This document shows positions 7,741 through 8,633 of a stretch of 8,633 nt of DNA, piece by piece. Within the stretch, counting starts at the first letter, position 1. Each line of letters begins with the position of its first letter. The stretch spans positions 1 through 8,633 of the forward strand of contig JADLDX010000569.1 of assembly GCA_020846515.1 (NCBI GenBank), in the 5' to 3' direction. This DNA is from Pirellulaceae bacterium. GTDB taxonomy: Bacteria > Planctomycetota > Planctomycetia > Pirellulales > Pirellulaceae. The notes below the pieces were generated by a model that was not told the origin of the DNA, did no database searches, and was given only the letters and a program-made list of their open reading frames with translations. A program made the translations under genes and the position numbers.

Positions 7741-7827
7741 CGTAGCCACCGTTCGCCAGACGGTGGACTCGTAGCCACCCGTCGCCAGACGGTGGTGCCG
7801 TAGCCACTCGTCGCCAGACGGTGGACT
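7741..7827 (-). repeat. Three tandem copies of a 29-bp hairpin-forming repeat
   Basis: The copies are 7741-7769, 7770-7798 and 7799-7827, each starting CGTAGCCAC on the plus strand and sharing CGCCAGACGGTGG. They differ at only a few positions. Unit 1 contains a perfect 7-bp stem (CCACCGT / ACGGTGG) with a 7-nt loop; units 2 and 3 have the same arms with mismatches or a wobble. GGTGG and CCACC arms of adjacent units can also pair, so alternative folds are possible. The right end stops 10 bp before the EEP stop codon, and the left end is 37 bp from the preferred hydrolase ATG. Intergenic position, palindromic units and tandem array resemble REP/BIME-like elements. No other copy is present in this window. 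Confidence 0.9.
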
Positions 7828-7837
7828 CGTCTTGGCA

Positions 7838-8633
7838 TCACCGTAGTTCAAACGTGGCTATGACGGGCGCGTGATCGCTAATGTCAAGTTCCGAAGTTGC
7901 CATGGTCAAGCGGCCGGACCAATGCGCTTCACCATCTTTGCCCGCTCCCACGGTCGCCAGATCGGGTCGCACGGCGATCGATGTGAAAACCCAATCTCGA
8001 CCGGAGGGATCGTTGGTTGTCAGGCTGGGGCTGACCAGGATGCGATCGAACTGCTTGTCAAGGATCATGTGGGTTTGTCGAGCATTTTCGGGGGCTTTGC
8101 TTAATAGGTCGACCAACTGCGGTGGATTGGATGTCTCACCGCCATCGATCAGGAACTTCATTTCACCAGCCAGTTCGCCCACGGCGTGTTCCGAGTTTAA
8201 GTCGCCTAAAAAGATGACATCTTGTCCCGCATCCAGTTGTGGTTCTAGCCACCAGCGAGCCAGTCGGCCCTGTTTGGTGCGTTCTGTTTCGGATTGGACA
8301 GTGGCTCGCAAATGCAGATTGATGATGGTCAGAGGTGACGATACATCAGCCCAACGAAACTCGGTCACTAGATGTTTTGAGACGTTGTAGTACTGCTTGC
8401 TGTCGAACATGGTTTTGGACTGCTCGTGCCGGCGGTAGTTCATCAGGCCCGAACGTTGAAGCACGCCTACATCTTGTTCGGTGAACGAGTCGCTGCCTTG
8501 GATGAAAGCCGATCGAAACGATTGCCCATGCTGCTCGCGCAATTCGGCGGCTATATCGTTAAGTGTTTGAATGCCTTCGATCTCTTGTAAAGCCACGATC
8601 GTGGCATCACAGGCGGCGATGGATTTGGCCACC
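7838..8633 (-). CDS. Endonuclease/exonuclease/phosphatase (EEP) family enzyme, N-terminus cut by the window
   Basis: 264 codons are visible, ending in TGA at 7838-7840; the frame is open to the right edge. The GTG at 8630-8632 could be called a start but reads as an internal Val of the helix before the first catalytic motif, and the expected N-terminal strand ('R-x-x-x-x-N') is missing, so the real start lies outside. Numbered from that GTG, the EEP motifs appear in order: VALQEIEG with metal-binding Glu17, INLHLRA with Asn105 and His107, LGDLNSEH with Asp144 and Asn146, FDRILVS with Asp196, and ISDHAPV with Asp253 and His254. These are all the active-site residues expected in the visible part, so the enzyme should be an active metal-dependent phosphoesterase. 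The superfamily includes DNases, sphingomyelinases and inositol phosphatases, and the sequence does not decide among them. Its stop overlaps a potential hydrolase ATG by one base (TGATG). Confidence 0.9.
   Translation of the reverse strand, partial: VAKSIAACDATIVALQEIEGIQTLNDIAAELREQHGQSFRSAFIQGSDSFTEQDVGVLQRSGLMNYRRHEQSKTMFDSKQYYNVSKHLVTEFRWADVSSPLTIINLHLRATVQSETERTKQGRLARWWLEPQLDAGQDVIFLGDLNSEHAVGELAGEMKFLIDGGETSNPPQLVDLLSKAPENARQTHMILDKQFDRILVSPSLTTNDPSGRDWVFTSIAVRPDLATVGAGKDGEAHWSGRLTMATSELDISDHAPVIATFELR

Noticed and set aside
7741..7827. CRISPR array
   Set aside because: The 29-bp units are directly adjacent with no unique spacers, so this is a tandem repeat. No cas gene is nearby.

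Overview
The window carries five protein-coding genes and almost no other DNA. Two are cut by the window edges. The genes suggest a Gram-negative-type bacterium with an inner membrane and a periplasm, because there is a three-part DevBCA/MacB-style exporter with a periplasmic adaptor. A member of the Planctomycetota or a similar lineage would fit. The reasons are a giant TPR protein, the exporter gene order permease-ATPase-adaptor, weak or absent Shine-Dalgarno sites on several genes, and moderate GC. This is inference from gene style, not from a marker gene.

Layout, left to right. Positions 1-3431 (+) hold the last ~1140 codons of a very large tetratricopeptide-repeat protein whose start lies outside the window. 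It converges, across only 18 bp, on a leftward block of genes. Read in their own direction from the right edge these are: the C-terminal part of an endonuclease/exonuclease/phosphatase (EEP) family enzyme (8633-7838); a 134-bp stretch with three 29-bp hairpin-forming tandem repeats (7741-7827); an alpha/beta hydrolase of the monoacylglycerol-lipase/S33 type (7703-6777); a 190-bp gap with a possible promoter and a weak terminator-like repeat; then a compact exporter operon of FtsX/DevC-like permease (6586-5447), LolD/MacB/DevA-like ATPase (5440-4634) and HlyD/DevB-like membrane fusion protein (4622-3450).

How the genes work together. The three exporter genes are packed within 6 and 11 bp of each other. 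They would form a tripartite ABC efflux pump in which the ATPase drives the FtsX-type permease and the adaptor links it to an outer-membrane channel that is not encoded here. The cargo is unknown. The EEP enzyme and the hydrolase lie just upstream on the same strand and may share a transcript, but the 190-bp gap allows the exporter its own promoter. The TPR protein is a separate unit.

The most unusual feature is the 3 x 29-bp repeat between the EEP and hydrolase genes. Its total length of 87 bp keeps the hydrolase reading frame open right up to a TGATG junction with the EEP stop, so the hydrolase start is ambiguous. I saw no RNA gene, CRISPR array, insertion sequence or replication origin.
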